64,000 bases of DNA from CAYNYM01 sp049366815 (GTDB taxonomy: Bacteria; Desulfobacterota; DSM-4660; Desulfatiglandales; HGW-15), in NCBI GenBank assembly GCA_049366815.1, contig JBMNCO010000181.1, positions 1 through 64,000 of the forward strand, written 5' to 3'. This document shows positions 44,544-53,688 of this stretch, one piece after another; positions within the stretch are counted from its first letter, which is position 1; each line of letters starts with the position of its first letter. Made by a program: the position numbers and the translations under genes. The notes under the pieces are model-generated. The model saw nothing but the letters and a program-made list of their open reading frames with translations, was not told the origin of the DNA and searched no databases.

Positions 44544-44656
44544 ACACGATAGGCCGCCATATTTTGAGGCAAACCATTATTTCATATTCTCTTTGATGGC
44601 CGGCAGACTTGCATGAAAATAATGATGCCCCTTGCCCGGCTGACAGGAGTTACTGC

Positions 44657-44833
44657 ATGCTGCCCCTTCTCTTTATTCTTGTGATGACCGGACTGAGTGT
44701 CCTTCTCACCTCTTATTGCAGTTCAGAGGTGACCTGGTTCACCTATTATATCGGTGTCATGATCGGTCTGTTTGCGAGTGGATTGATCCTTGAGTTCTGG
44801 ACAAGGAGAAAAAGGAAACAAGAAAATCAATAG
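44657..44833 (+). CDS. Small membrane protein of unknown function
   Basis: A 58-residue product with two hydrophobic helices (LPLLFILVMTGLSVLLTSYC and YYIGVMIGLFASGLILEF) and a basic tail RRKRKQENQ, which places the C-terminus in the cytoplasm. CAGGAG lies 7 bases before ATG 44657; a longer in-frame start at 44609 lacks one. It has no recognisable family. Confidence 0.55.
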   Translation: MLPLLFILVMTGLSVLLTSYCSSEVTWFTYYIGVMIGLFASGLILEFWTRRKRKQENQ

Positions 44834-44870
44834 ATCGGAGTCGTCTCTCTGATATCACTCCGCAGGCAGG

Positions 44871-45329
44871 TCATGTCCGACTTGTGAGGCGTTCGAACGG
44901 GTTAAGGGTCAGCTTGAGCATAAGATTCCGAAAATTCATGGCAGGGTTTATTTCCGCTTTTTGTCCTTTGGCGGAAACCCGCGCGACCGTGTCCTGGTCC
45001 CTGAGCTGGTTACTCTCAACAAGCCAACAGGGGAAGGTTCCTTTTTCAATCATCTGTTCCAGAAGATCGATATTGAAACGGAGGGATTCCAAATGCTCCG
45101 GGGAGAGTCGATGGCTCGATATCAGGCTTTCGAGATATCTTATTAAGTAGATGCAGTAGGGTTCACATTCTTTAGGAAGCCTGCCATCCTCACCGCATCG
45201 CAGGGACAGGGAAGTCTTCACGACCTTTCTTGAACGCGAGCGGTGAAGGCCCAACAGACAAACCGGGCCGGCAATCAAAAAAAAGACGCATGCACCCTCT
45301 ATCCACCCATAACCCATCAGCACATCCAT
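44871..45329 (-). CDS. Hypothetical protein with N-terminal membrane anchor
   Basis: I recognise no family. The 152-residue protein starts with a hydrophobic helix (GACVFFLIAGPVCLLGL, residues 9-26) followed by basic residues, then a mixed region with Cys (CEPYCIYLIRYLES), and ends with ERLTSRT. It is probably membrane-bound with a cytoplasmic helical domain. GGGGGGAG precedes ATG 45329. A longer upstream frame from 45530 is less likely. It converges with the small membrane gene. Confidence 0.5.
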   Translation of the reverse strand: MDVLMGYGWIEGACVFFLIAGPVCLLGLHRSRSRKVVKTSLSLRCGEDGRLPKECEPYCIYLIRYLESLISSHRLSPEHLESLRFNIDLLEQMIEKGTFPCWLVESNQLRDQDTVARVSAKGQKAEINPAMNFRNLMLKLTLNPFERLTSRT

Positions 45330-45486
45330 CCGCGTGCTCCCCCCTGATCCATGCACCTTCCCTGCGATGTCCAAAGATTTAATGGGGCCACATGTCCCTG
45401 TCCTATCCTTCCGGGGGACGATTCCTGAACAGCCCCCCTTCATTGATCTCTCCCTATATGTCTTATCGGATTTATTCGTGAACTGT

Positions 45487-45530
45487 ATAAACAAAAAAAG
45501 GAAGAGTCCCTGAAATAGGACCCTTCCCAA
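45487..45530 (-). terminator. Rho-independent terminator of the Lys-rich gene
   Basis: GGAAGAGTCC (45500-45509) pairs with GGACCCTTCC (45518-45527), one mismatch, followed on the minus strand by TTTTTTTG. It lies 86 bases past the stop of the gene at 45617. Confidence 0.8.
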
Positions 45531-45616
45531 AAGAGATATTTTTTCTCGTCTCGCCCCTTCAAAGGCAGGAAGGAACGGCTCACCCTTCAGATGAATAAAG
45601 GGTGGAGGATCTGCGG

Positions 45617-45985
45617 TTATTCCATGGTCTCCGCATCTTCTTTACCCTGTTTTTTATCAAGTTTTTCCCGTTTCTTTTGCTGCCGCTTGCTCATTTCAGT
45701 ACCCTCGCCCGCCGCCTTCAGTTTCTGGGCCTTTTCTTTTGTGGGCTTGGTGCTTTTCTCGGACTTGACCTTCGCCATGTCCTCGATTTTCTTTTCCTTG
45801 GCGTCGATCGCTTCCAGCCGGTTTGCTGTCTTACGCAATTGGGCCCTCAGTTTTCTCACCTTGGGATCTCTGGTCAGCTGATCGGACTTACGACCTTTTT
45901 CAGTTAGATCAGTAAGGCGCCGGCTCAGCTTACTTTCCAGGGAGACCTTCTGGTCCATTCTTGCTTCTCTGGTTTTTGACGGCAT
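45617..45985 (-). CDS. Lys/Glu-rich coiled-coil protein of unknown function
   Basis: The 122-residue product is almost entirely charged and helical (MPSKTREARMDQKVSLESK start, then KLRAQLRKTANRLEAIDAKEKKIED). It has no Cys, Trp or hydrophobic segment and ends in an acidic DAETME. Composition suggests a soluble coiled coil or a DNA/RNA-binding basic protein. A GAAAGGAGAAGAT Shine-Dalgarno precedes the ATG and a terminator follows, so it is a single-gene transcript. No family recognised. Confidence 0.7.
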   Translation of the reverse strand: MPSKTREARMDQKVSLESKLSRRLTDLTEKGRKSDQLTRDPKVRKLRAQLRKTANRLEAIDAKEKKIEDMAKVKSEKSTKPTKEKAQKLKAAGEGTEMSKRQQKKREKLDKKQGKEDAETME

Positions 45986-46377
45986 ATCTTCTCCTTTCTA
46001 TCTGAACCCGCGAATCATGCCCGGTTCACCGAAACTTTCAGGCTATCTGTCTGAAGTTGTCTTCGTACCAACTTTACAGCTCCTCAAAAATAAGGGGTAG
46101 ATATTAGTATGAAAGATCTTGATTGTAAAGCCCCTTTTAATATGGGCTTTTTTAACTCCGGGCCGGAATTCGGGGATATGAAGTCGCCCCTGCCTCACCA
46201 GTCCCAAAGGGATTCGATCTTGCGTCCTCTGCGCAAAGTTGCGTTGCTCATGACACCTTGAACGGCTTGGTAATCGGTGTCCTGTCCTCTTGGGAAAATA
46301 TGACTTTGTTTTTATCGGGGCTTCATATATTATCGGCGATCAGTGGGGATATTTCAGAAATCCTTTGGAGGAATGCC
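45986..46377. other. Intergenic region with a short hairpin
   Basis: The 392 bases between the Lys-rich gene and the HD gene hold a terminator-like hairpin at 46127-46153 on the plus strand. A 50-codon frame from ATG 46110 crosses it; I do not call a gene. Confidence 0.45.
46127..46153 (+). terminator. Terminator-like hairpin without an upstream gene
   Basis: AAAGCCC (46127-46133) pairs with GGGCTTT (46144-46150), then T-rich. No plus-strand gene lies before it. Confidence 0.4.
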
Positions 46378-46953
46378 ATGGCTGCCAGTTTTCCGACCAG
46401 GGAGGAGGCCTTTCAACTTCTGAGTCAATACAACGAGAGTGAGAGCCTTATCAAGCACGCCCTCGCCGTTGAGGGCGTGATGCGCTATTTTGCCAGAAAA
46501 CGCGGCGAAGATGAGGAAAAATGGGGTGTGATCGGTCTTGTTCATGATCTGGATTATGAACGATATCCCCAGGAGCACTGCAAGAAGACCGAAGAAATCC
46601 TTAAGGCCGAGGAGTGGCCGGAGGACTATATACGGGCCGTGGTGAGCCACGGTTGGGGGCTTTGTTCGGACGTTGAACCCCAAACCGACCTGGAAAAGGT
46701 CCTCTATACCATCGATGAGCTGACAGGCCTTATCGCTGCAGCCGCACTCATCCGGCCGTCAAAGAGCATTTTGGATCTTACGGCCAAATCGGTCAAGAAG
46801 AAATGGAAGGACAAAAGGTTTGCGGCCGGTGTCGACAGATCCGTGATTGAAAAGGGCGCCGAGATGCTCGGCATGGAGATTGGAGATCTCATAGCGGATA
46901 CCATCATGGGCATGCGGGAGGTTGCAGAGGAAATAGGCCTGAAAGGGGCCTGA
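46378..46953 (+). CDS. HD-domain metal-dependent hydrolase
   Basis: The 191-residue protein has the HD fold: H26 in LIKHALAVEGVM, HD in GLVHDLDYERYP near 58-59, HKKT region (QEHCKKTEEIL), and HGWGLCSDVE near residue 90. The metal-ligand pattern H...HD...H...D is kept. Members hydrolyse nucleotide or other phosphate esters; substrate is unknown. ATG 46378 follows TTTGGAGGAATGCC, which gives a better start than ATG 46258. It precedes the crotonase by 164 bases. Confidence 0.87.
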   Translation: MAASFPTREEAFQLLSQYNESESLIKHALAVEGVMRYFARKRGEDEEKWGVIGLVHDLDYERYPQEHCKKTEEILKAEEWPEDYIRAVVSHGWGLCSDVEPQTDLEKVLYTIDELTGLIAAAALIRPSKSILDLTAKSVKKKWKDKRFAAGVDRSVIEKGAEMLGMEIGDLIADTIMGMREVAEEIGLKGA

Positions 46954-47117
46954 TCACACCCCTTGCCCTATCGAACAAGAAGAAGGGTCAGAGCACACAC
47001 CGTTCCGATCGACATGGATGGATGTCGAACGCTGTATCGATCGCTTTTCCCCTGGAAGGATACGGCACAGGGGAAGAGTCGGCCCAGGGCCATCCCTTTG
47101 ACAATGAGGACGGTTTC

Positions 47118-47909
47118 ATGAACGAGCCACAACATATTCTCTATTGCGTTGAGGGACACACAGCTCTCCTCACGATTAATCGCCCGGAGGCCAAAAATGC
47201 CTTCAGTCCCGAGATGATCGCCCTTTGGCGACAGGCCCTGGAGGAGGCCAGAAGAGACGACCGTGTGCGAGTCATCGTGGTCTCTGGAAATGGGGACACC
47301 TTTTGTTCCGGTGGGGATATCCGGGACATGGCGAACGGGAAACTCCGGTCATGGGAGATGAAAAATTTTTTGTGGGAAGGGGTACATCGTATCATTCTGA
47401 CCCTTGAAGACCTCGACAAGCCCGTGATCGCTGCCATCAACGGCGCTGCAATGGGTGCAGGCCTTGATATGGCACTGATGTGTGATCTCAGGATATGCTC
47501 CGATAGGGCCAAACTGGCGGAGTCCTACATTCTGATGGGTCTGGTACCCGGAGACGGCGGGGCCTATTTCCTGCCCAGGCTGGTCGGCTTGGCCAAGGCC
47601 CTGGAGCTGTTGCTCACCGGGGACACCCTCACGCCTCAGGAGGCCCTGGCTATCGGCCTCGTCAATCGGGTTGTCCCGCATGCCCGTCTTCTGTCAGAGA
47701 CCATGGAAATGGCGGAAAAGATCGGGAGTAGACCTCCCCTGGCCGCCCGAATGATGAAGCGGGCCGTCTACCAGGCCCAGGGGAGCGATTTGAGATCCCA
47801 TTTGGATTACATCTCTTCACATATTTCCCTGCTCTCTGAAACAGCCGATCACCTGGAGGCCGCCAAGGCATTCCTGGAGAAGAGAAAACCCGTATTTTGC
47901 GGCCGGTGA
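47118..47909 (+). CDS. Crotonase-family protein with altered catalytic glutamates
   Basis: The 263-residue protein has the crotonase fold: CoA oxyanion-hole segments SGGDIRDM (near 67) and NGAAMGAGLDMALMCD (near 105-120), and LVPGDGGAYFLPRLVG. The two catalytic Glu of enoyl-CoA hydratase appear replaced: GGGCE becomes GAGLD (Asp) and QPEILLG becomes ESYILMG (Tyr). It therefore may not be a classical hydratase. Members with similar changes act as isomerases, dehydratases or hydrolases. GAGGA precedes ATG 47118. No other acyl-CoA gene is adjacent. Confidence 0.85.
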   Translation: MNEPQHILYCVEGHTALLTINRPEAKNAFSPEMIALWRQALEEARRDDRVRVIVVSGNGDTFCSGGDIRDMANGKLRSWEMKNFLWEGVHRIILTLEDLDKPVIAAINGAAMGAGLDMALMCDLRICSDRAKLAESYILMGLVPGDGGAYFLPRLVGLAKALELLLTGDTLTPQEALAIGLVNRVVPHARLLSETMEMAEKIGSRPPLAARMMKRAVYQAQGSDLRSHLDYISSHISLLSETADHLEAAKAFLEKRKPVFCGR

Positions 47910-48251
47910 CGCCGTTGGAGGGCGACGTGTTCCCTTTCGGCCCGATCACTTTTATGGACGCCGGTCGACTTCCAATCGGTTGCTCGTGGTCATTTTTGTC
48001 TCAGCCGTGCCTACCCGGCGGTTGTTCGTCACTTGGCCACGCCCATGGGGTGCTTCAGGTTTGAAAGGCACAAACCCAGCGATTCCCCTTGACCTTTCAT
48101 GACAAACCGGCGTATATAGTGCCCATGTTTTCTTTATTCGACAGACGGAGACGCTCTATCCAGCATGTGGCTATCTCCGCTTTTTTGTGTCCAACGCTCA
48201 CCTTTAACGTCACCACCTGGACCCGGTGAAGGACAGGAAGATAGGGGCATC
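47910..48251. other. infA upstream region
   Basis: The 342 bases between the crotonase and infA hold a promoter at 48089-48118 and a 130-base leader. I see no gene. A 101-codon frame from 48165 overlaps infA and is its upstream extension. Confidence 0.5.
48089..48118 (+). promoter_or_regulatory. Promoter of infA
   Basis: TTGACC and TATATA with 18-base spacing, about 134 bases upstream of the infA start. Confidence 0.6.
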
Positions 48252-48470
48252 TTGAGCCGAGCTGATTTAATCGAACTGGAAGGGGTTGTAAGCAGGATAT
48301 TGGGCCGAGGGAACCTGGAGATTGAATGTGAAAATAATCTCATCGTTCGTGGAGTGCTTTCCGGAAGGATGAAAAAAAATAGGATCAAGGTGATACAGGG
48401 CGACCGGGTCAAGGTAAGCGTCTCACCTTACGACACCTCACATGGTATTATTACCTATCGATTTAAATAG
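48252..48470 (+). CDS. infA: Translation initiation factor IF-1
   Basis: The 72-residue OB-fold protein binds the 30S A site during initiation. The order ELEGVV, then LSGRMKKNRIKVIQGDRVKV, then SPYDTSHGIITYRFK matches IF-1. A TTG at 48252 with AGGAAG or AGGGG upstream gives exactly the usual 72 residues; an upstream ATG at 48165 would add about 29 unrelated residues. The first residues (LSRADLIELEG) differ from the common AKEDVIEVEG, so this is a divergent copy. Whether a second infA lies elsewhere in the genome is unknown. Confidence 0.87.
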   Translation: MSRADLIELEGVVSRILGRGNLEIECENNLIVRGVLSGRMKKNRIKVIQGDRVKVSVSPYDTSHGIITYRFK

Positions 48471-48622
48471 CAAACACGGGTCAACCGTCCGGCGGACGCG
48501 GGCCTCGGAGCCCTGGGGCAGCGACGCCTCGGATCCTGCGCAGACGGTCGGACATCTCTCAACGATGCTTTTGCCCTGAAAGGGCCGGAAGAAGTTCGGT
48601 CACCGTTCAGAGGAAAGGGAAT

Positions 48623-49024
48623 ATGGCTGAAAAGAAAAAAGGCAAAGTGATTTCCATGAAGAGATGGGTGGAAATACACAACATGGTACAGACAATCAAA
48701 TCAGGGATGTTCTATCAGGCTTTCATAGAAGACCTCAGCGACCTGGATTACAATGACAAAGCGGACTACTTTGGATTGGTCTATTGCATACCGGGTGAGG
48801 ACCGTTCCGATCAGGCGCCTCCCTTTGACCTTGACCAAAATCAGTTGATCATGATGATTGACGTCGAAGATGACAGCGACCTCTTTTACACAGGGGAACG
48901 CGGTGTGGAACGTTATGAGATTCACGATATGGTCACTGATGACGTCCACGTGATGTTCCGCGTTCCCTATCCCACACCTAAACTCAAGGCCGTCAAAAAG
49001 CCCATCAAACCACTCAACAAATAG
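48623..49024 (+). CDS. Hypothetical protein
   Basis: I recognise no family. The 133-residue product begins with a basic segment (AEKKKGKVISMKRWVEIHN) and has an acidic centre (IDVEDDSDLFYTG) and a Pro/Lys-rich tail. One Cys. It is probably soluble. An AGGAAAGGGAAT Shine-Dalgarno precedes the ATG. It lies 152 bases downstream of infA on the same strand. Confidence 0.6.
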   Translation: MAEKKKGKVISMKRWVEIHNMVQTIKSGMFYQAFIEDLSDLDYNDKADYFGLVYCIPGEDRSDQAPPFDLDQNQLIMMIDVEDDSDLFYTGERGVERYEIHDMVTDDVHVMFRVPYPTPKLKAVKKPIKPLNK

Positions 49025-49085
49025 GCTGATCTGTCAATATCGTCCGTCTGGAATCCTACAGGCGCCTCTTTGCTCCCAAAAGGAT

Positions 49086-50021
49086 TCAGTCATGGATTTG
49101 ACCTTCCGGATTCTGATGAAGCAGGTCCCGGAGGGCCTCCCTGATTGTGGGGAAACGGAAATGGAAACCGCTCCTGAGAAGAAAAACGGGAAGAGCCTTT
49201 TGCCCTTTTAGAAGCATTGAACCGAATTCGCCCAGCAGGGTCTTTATCACAATGCCGGGAACAGCCGGCATAAACGCGGGTTTTCCCAGGGCCAGGGCCA
49301 GTTCTTTTGTGAGATCCCTGTTTCTCACGGGGTTTGGGGCTACACAATTCACCGCACCCTTTGCCGCCTCATTTTTCATCAAGAACAGATAGATCTCCAC
49401 AAGATCCCGCTCATGAATCCATGAAAACCATTGGCCGCCGCTTCCCAATGGACTTCCCAGATACCTTTTGTAGATGGGAAGACTCTTCTTCAGTGCTCCA
49501 CCGCCCCTGCCCAGGATAACGCCAAAACGCAGGAGACATACCCTGGCCCCCATACGCTCCGCCCTGAGGGCCTCGGATTCCCAGTCCCGGGCCACGGAGG
49601 CGAGAAAATCCCTGCCCGGAGGACAGCTTTCGTCCAGTTCTTCATCGTCGTGAAACCCATAATATCCCACAGCGGAAGTGCTCAGGAAAAGGGTCTCTTT
49701 GCCCTCGCGTGCCGAAAGGGCCTCCACGAGATGCCTCGTTGTCAGGACACGGCTGTTCCGGATCTCCAATTTGGCCGATTTCGTCCATCGAGAAAAAATG
49801 GAGGTCCCCGCGAGATTGATAATGACCTCGTGATCGGAAACCCTGCCCTGCCATGCCCCTTCCCGGGCAGGGTCACCTTCCAGATACCGGACATTTGGAG
49901 GCGGAGGGTGAACCGATCCGGGGTTCCTCGTCAGGACGGTCACATCGTGTCCATCCTGAGTCAGCCTTCTCGTCAAAGTCCTCCCGACAAACCCTGTCCC
50001 CCCGGTCATAAAAATTTTCAT
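49086..50021 (-). CDS. SDR-family epimerase (TIGR01777/YfcH-like)
   Basis: The 311-residue Rossmann protein has the NAD(P) motif MTGGTGFVGRTL at the start, the SSAVGYYG region (serine/tyrosine of the active site) near 115-120, and a C-terminal DUF1731-like part (FRFPTIREALRDLL). It belongs to the extended short-chain dehydrogenase group annotated as TIGR01777. The reaction is not known; sugar-nucleotide epimerisation is an analogy. AAGGAGG lies 6 bases before ATG 50021. It lies downstream of the DUF2400 gene on the same strand with a 29-base gap. Confidence 0.88.
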   Translation of the reverse strand: MKIFMTGGTGFVGRTLTRRLTQDGHDVTVLTRNPGSVHPPPPNVRYLEGDPAREGAWQGRVSDHEVIINLAGTSIFSRWTKSAKLEIRNSRVLTTRHLVEALSAREGKETLFLSTSAVGYYGFHDDEELDESCPPGRDFLASVARDWESEALRAERMGARVCLLRFGVILGRGGGALKKSLPIYKRYLGSPLGSGGQWFSWIHERDLVEIYLFLMKNEAAKGAVNCVAPNPVRNRDLTKELALALGKPAFMPAVPGIVIKTLLGEFGSMLLKGQKALPVFLLRSGFHFRFPTIREALRDLLHQNPEGQIHD

Positions 50022-50050
50022 AACAAACCTCCTTCGAGACTTTGTCTCCC

Positions 50051-50875
50051 TCACCCCCCATAGAATCTGATGAACAAATCTTCCGGATTCATGTCCTCCC
50101 GTATGCCGAATCGCGTCAGGACAAAATCATAGCGGGTGGGGTCCTCCGGAATCAAACGGGCGAAGGCCCGGGTGATTTCTACGGCCGTATGCATATTCGC
50201 CGGCCTGCGTGCTGTAAGGTTGAGAAGAAGTCCGATTTTGTGCATGTGCGTATCCAAGGGTATGATCAATTTGTGTGCAGGGACCTTGTCCCAGCCTCCG
50301 GGGTCCACGGCATCCTTCCGGACCATCCACCGAAGGAAGAGGTTGAATCTTTTGCATGCACTCCCCCTGATCGGAGCAGGCAGAAGGCTGTTACGGCGGT
50401 GGTTTGAATCTGAAAGGACATCGACAAAGGCCGAGAGGGCGGGGAATATATTGTCATGATGATCCTCGAGTCGGGCGACAAAGCATTCATGGAGAGAGCC
50501 GTACTTTTCAATGGCCTTTTTGGCACCCCATAGCATACGCGCCAGTTCTTCACCCGTCGTGAAGCGATGTCTGAAATCCGCAAAACAGGAAAGCATCCCC
50601 TTCTCTGATTCAGAACAAAGGAAATCGAAGGGAGAGGACCCCACCCGATCCAGCACACAAGACACGCTTTTCAATATCTGGGCGACTCTCCCATAGGCCA
50701 GAGAAGAGGCGATGAGGCCCACCAGTTCCCTATCGCGGGGGTCCGGGTAGGCATACAGAAACTCAAGAGGATCAGGGTGAACAAATGCCCGACGATTCCT
50801 CGACAGGTAAAGCTCCTCGAGGACCGCACCGGCTGACGGAGACAGGATGGATATCCTTTTCCCTCTTACATTCAT
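50051..50875 (-). CDS. DUF2400 (TIGR02757) family protein
   Basis: The 274-residue protein has the DUF2400 pattern: LEFLYAYPDPRDRELVGLIASSLAYGR at the start, then CKRFNLFLRWMVRKD near 190, and KLIIPLDTHMHKIGLLL, ending TRFGIREDMNP. Family function is not known; it is thought to have an HhH-type DNA-glycosylase-like fold. The ATG at 50875 lies 13 bases after the diguanylate cyclase stop, which explains the weak ribosome-binding site and suggests coupling. Confidence 0.85.
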   Translation of the reverse strand: MNVRGKRISILSPSAGAVLEELYLSRNRRAFVHPDPLEFLYAYPDPRDRELVGLIASSLAYGRVAQILKSVSCVLDRVGSSPFDFLCSESEKGMLSCFADFRHRFTTGEELARMLWGAKKAIEKYGSLHECFVARLEDHHDNIFPALSAFVDVLSDSNHRRNSLLPAPIRGSACKRFNLFLRWMVRKDAVDPGGWDKVPAHKLIIPLDTHMHKIGLLLNLTARRPANMHTAVEITRAFARLIPEDPTRYDFVLTRFGIREDMNPEDLFIRFYGG

Positions 50876-50888
50876 TGAGGACGGGCCG

Positions 50889-52235
50889 TCAGCTCTTTTT
50901 TTTCTTCTGAGAATACATGATGTTGTCCGCCCTCTCAATAAGGGTTTCCGAAGTATCCCCCTCCTTGGCCAGAGCAATCCCGGCGCTGACGCTGACATGG
51001 ATATCCCCCTTGGCATAGGAGGTAAAACGTATTCGTTTGAGGTTTTTTCTGAAATTGAGGATTCTCTCCATGGCCATTTCGCCTGTCAGACTTTCAATAA
51101 GAACAACAAATTCATCCCCCCCATATCTTGCAATGAAATCGTCTCTGCGAAAGCTGTCAACCAGGCACTGGGCCACCTTGCACAGGACCTTGTCTCCCGC
51201 CACATGACCAAGGGTATCATTGATTTCCTTGAAGTCGTTGACATCTAAAATAATCAAACAGAGGGGAATGCCGTGTTCGTGAAACCCCTTCAGTGATTCG
51301 GTGATCCTTTCGTCAAAGGCCTTTCGATTGTGGAGGCCGGTCAACCCGTCCTTCTCCGCTGCGGCCTGGAACTGCGCCGCCCTTTTGGACACCTGGAGCA
51401 TGCTCTTCTCGGCTTCCGAGATACGATTTTTGAGTATCTGAATACTTTTAAAGGCCGACTTCGCCTTCCTGGTCGCCTCTCTTTTCCTATCCGACAACAG
51501 GCGCTTGATATTGTCGATCTTTTCTACAACCGTGATCTTGATTTCATCAATGGTCCTGTGAATATTGAAGGATTCGACGATGGAACCCGCTTCGGAATTG
51601 ACCTTCATCTCGAGGTACTCGATAGCTTTGAGGCTCTCTTTTTCACCGAATTCATTGCTCAGGGTCTTTTCGAGATCCTTGACCTGATCAAGGAGGTGGA
51701 TGAAGGCCCTGTTTATATACCTGAAGTCTTCTCCTATTTTTATTTTCAAGGTGTCCACGAGGGCCAGGAAGGCTTGGGTTGCTTTGTCAAATTCCTCCGG
51801 GTCTACGCCATCCTTACACGTGAGATTGATGCTGGAGGCCATCTCGGCAAGCTCGTCGGTCAGAGGATAAAAATCTTCCAAAATGGCGTTCATCATGCTT
51901 CTCACCGCCCGGCATGCATCCATCAGGCGCTGCTCCAGAGTCCCGACCAGATCAGGAGAAACCGCCTCCTTTTCCTGCTCGGATTCGGTTGCAAGGATCT
52001 TGTCCTTGAGTTTACCAAGCTCAACATCGATGAGATCAATGGGCATGGTGGACTCCGCAGCCACCATCCTGTTGAGGATTTCCAGTTCCGGGGCCATTTC
52101 CTCGTGCATGGCCAACACGGTTCCAAAGGTCTTGATGACCCTTAGAAGGCAGTCTCTCTCTTCCTGATGGACCCGTTCAGTTTCAAGGTATTCTTGTTTG
52201 AGTCTTTTCAGTTCGGTGTTTGGATCCGTGCTCAT
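50889..52235 (-). CDS. Diguanylate cyclase (GGDEF domain)
   Basis: The 448-residue protein makes cyclic-di-GMP from two GTP. The C-terminal GGDEF domain is complete (RYGGDEFVVL near residue 373), and the allosteric I-site RxxD (RRDD) is 5 residues upstream of the GGDEF, so product inhibition is expected. The N-terminal 280 residues are helical with long coiled-coil stretches and no recognised sensor domain. No membrane segment. It is upstream of the DUF2400 gene. Confidence 0.94.
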   Translation of the reverse strand: MSTDPNTELKRLKQEYLETERVHQEERDCLLRVIKTFGTVLAMHEEMAPELEILNRMVAAESTMPIDLIDVELGKLKDKILATESEQEKEAVSPDLVGTLEQRLMDACRAVRSMMNAILEDFYPLTDELAEMASSINLTCKDGVDPEEFDKATQAFLALVDTLKIKIGEDFRYINRAFIHLLDQVKDLEKTLSNEFGEKESLKAIEYLEMKVNSEAGSIVESFNIHRTIDEIKITVVEKIDNIKRLLSDRKREATRKAKSAFKSIQILKNRISEAEKSMLQVSKRAAQFQAAAEKDGLTGLHNRKAFDERITESLKGFHEHGIPLCLIILDVNDFKEINDTLGHVAGDKVLCKVAQCLVDSFRRDDFIARYGGDEFVVLIESLTGEMAMERILNFRKNLKRIRFTSYAKGDIHVSVSAGIALAKEGDTSETLIERADNIMYSQKKKKS

Positions 52236-52328
52236 ATTTTCAGACCTTGGTCATAACGCGGCAAATACGATACAGGGCCTGTCTTCGCTCCCTCCGCCCG
52301 TACGGGAGCGCCAAGACCCTTGGGGTCT

Positions 52329-53621
52329 TTAGGTCTCCCTTTCGTCAATCTCAATATAGGGTCTTTCGTTGTAACCCGTATAGATCTGACGCGGCCGATG
52401 GAGTTTCCAGCCCGGGTCGTCCATCCCTTCCTTCCACTGGCTGATCCAGCCCGGCAGACGCCCGATGGCGAACATCACCGTGAACATATTGAGGGGTATC
52501 CCGATGGCCCTCAGGACGATCCCGCTGTAAAAATCCACATTCGGATAGAGGTTGTGGTCGATGAAATAGGGATCGCTGAGTGCCACCTCTTCAAGCTTTC
52601 TGCCGATATCCAGCAGGGGATCCACTCGATTCAACTTCTCCAGGATCTTATCACATATCCTTTTCATGATTCGGGCCCTTGGATCGTAAGTCTTGTAAAC
52701 CCTGTGCCCGAAACCCATAAGCCTGAAGGGATCGTCCCGGTCCTTTGCCCTGGCGATAAAGGGGGTCGGATCCCCTCCGTTGGCCTGGATATCGTTCAGC
52801 ATCTCAACAACGGCCTGGTTTGCACCCCCGTGCAGCGGTCCCCACAGGGCGCAAATGCCTGCAGAAATGGCGGCATACAGGTTGACCCGTGCGCTTCCCA
52901 CCAGTCTGACGGCCGCGGTGGAGCAGTTTTGTTCATGGTCCGCGTGCAGGATCCAGAAGGCATCGAGGGCCTCGACGACATCGGGGTCGATGACATAGGG
53001 CCGCACCGGGGAGTCGAACATCATGTTCAGGAAATTTGCCGCATAGGTGAGGTCGTGCCTCGGATAGACGACCTTGTGGCCCCTTGAGATCTTATAGGAC
53101 ATGGCCGCCAGGGTCCTGACCTTGGAAAGCAGCCTGGTGAACATGACGTTGAGCTCTTCCTCCTCTGACCTCTCCGGGATTTCCGGATAAAAGGCCCGCA
53201 GGGCGTTGACCATGGAAGAGAGGATGCCCATGGGATGGGCCCTTCGCGGATAATTTTCGAAAAACTCGCGCATATCCTCGTGTATGAGGGAGTGGTCGTT
53301 CAAAAGGACCGAAAATCTGTTCAGCTCTTCCCTGCTCGGCAATTCGCCGTTTATGAGCAGATAAGCCGTCTCTCTGAAGGTGGAATGTTCCGCCAGTTGC
53401 TCCACCGGAATGCCGCGATATCGGAGGACACCCTTCTCACCATCCATGAAGGTGATGTTGCTCTTGCAACTTCCGGTGTTACCGAGACCCGGATCGTAGG
53501 TAATAAAACCGGTATCTTGGCGTAATCTTCTAATATCAATAGCTTTTTCATGCTCAGTGCCTTCGATGACAGGCAGCTCAAAGGTCTTTCCGTCAATGAT
53601 TAATTGGGCCGTTCGTTCCAT
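52329..53621 (-). CDS. gltA: Citrate synthase
   Basis: The 430-residue enzyme condenses oxaloacetate with acetyl-CoA. Catalytic His motifs appear in GGANQAVVEML and GFGHRVYKTYDPRA (near residue 302), and the Asp in YPNVDFYSGI. N-terminal GFITYDPGLGNTGSCKS and RYRGIPVEQLAEHS are those of the bacterial type II GltA. The gene lies alone between the diguanylate cyclase and DUF401 genes. Confidence 0.97.
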   Translation of the reverse strand: MERTAQLIIDGKTFELPVIEGTEHEKAIDIRRLRQDTGFITYDPGLGNTGSCKSNITFMDGEKGVLRYRGIPVEQLAEHSTFRETAYLLINGELPSREELNRFSVLLNDHSLIHEDMREFFENYPRRAHPMGILSSMVNALRAFYPEIPERSEEEELNVMFTRLLSKVRTLAAMSYKISRGHKVVYPRHDLTYAANFLNMMFDSPVRPYVIDPDVVEALDAFWILHADHEQNCSTAAVRLVGSARVNLYAAISAGICALWGPLHGGANQAVVEMLNDIQANGGDPTPFIARAKDRDDPFRLMGFGHRVYKTYDPRARIMKRICDKILEKLNRVDPLLDIGRKLEEVALSDPYFIDHNLYPNVDFYSGIVLRAIGIPLNMFTVMFAIGRLPGWISQWKEGMDDPGWKLHRPRQIYTGYNERPYIEIDERET

Positions 53622-53688
53622 TTCGCCTCCTTTCTATTCTTCCAAAACTTGTATTTATATCACAATTCCTGCTCATTCTCCAACACTA

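Noticed and set aside
46110..46262. Frame of 50 codons starting at ATG 46110
   Set aside because: A terminator-like hairpin lies inside it and the upstream AAGGGG is too distant; I cannot support it as a gene.
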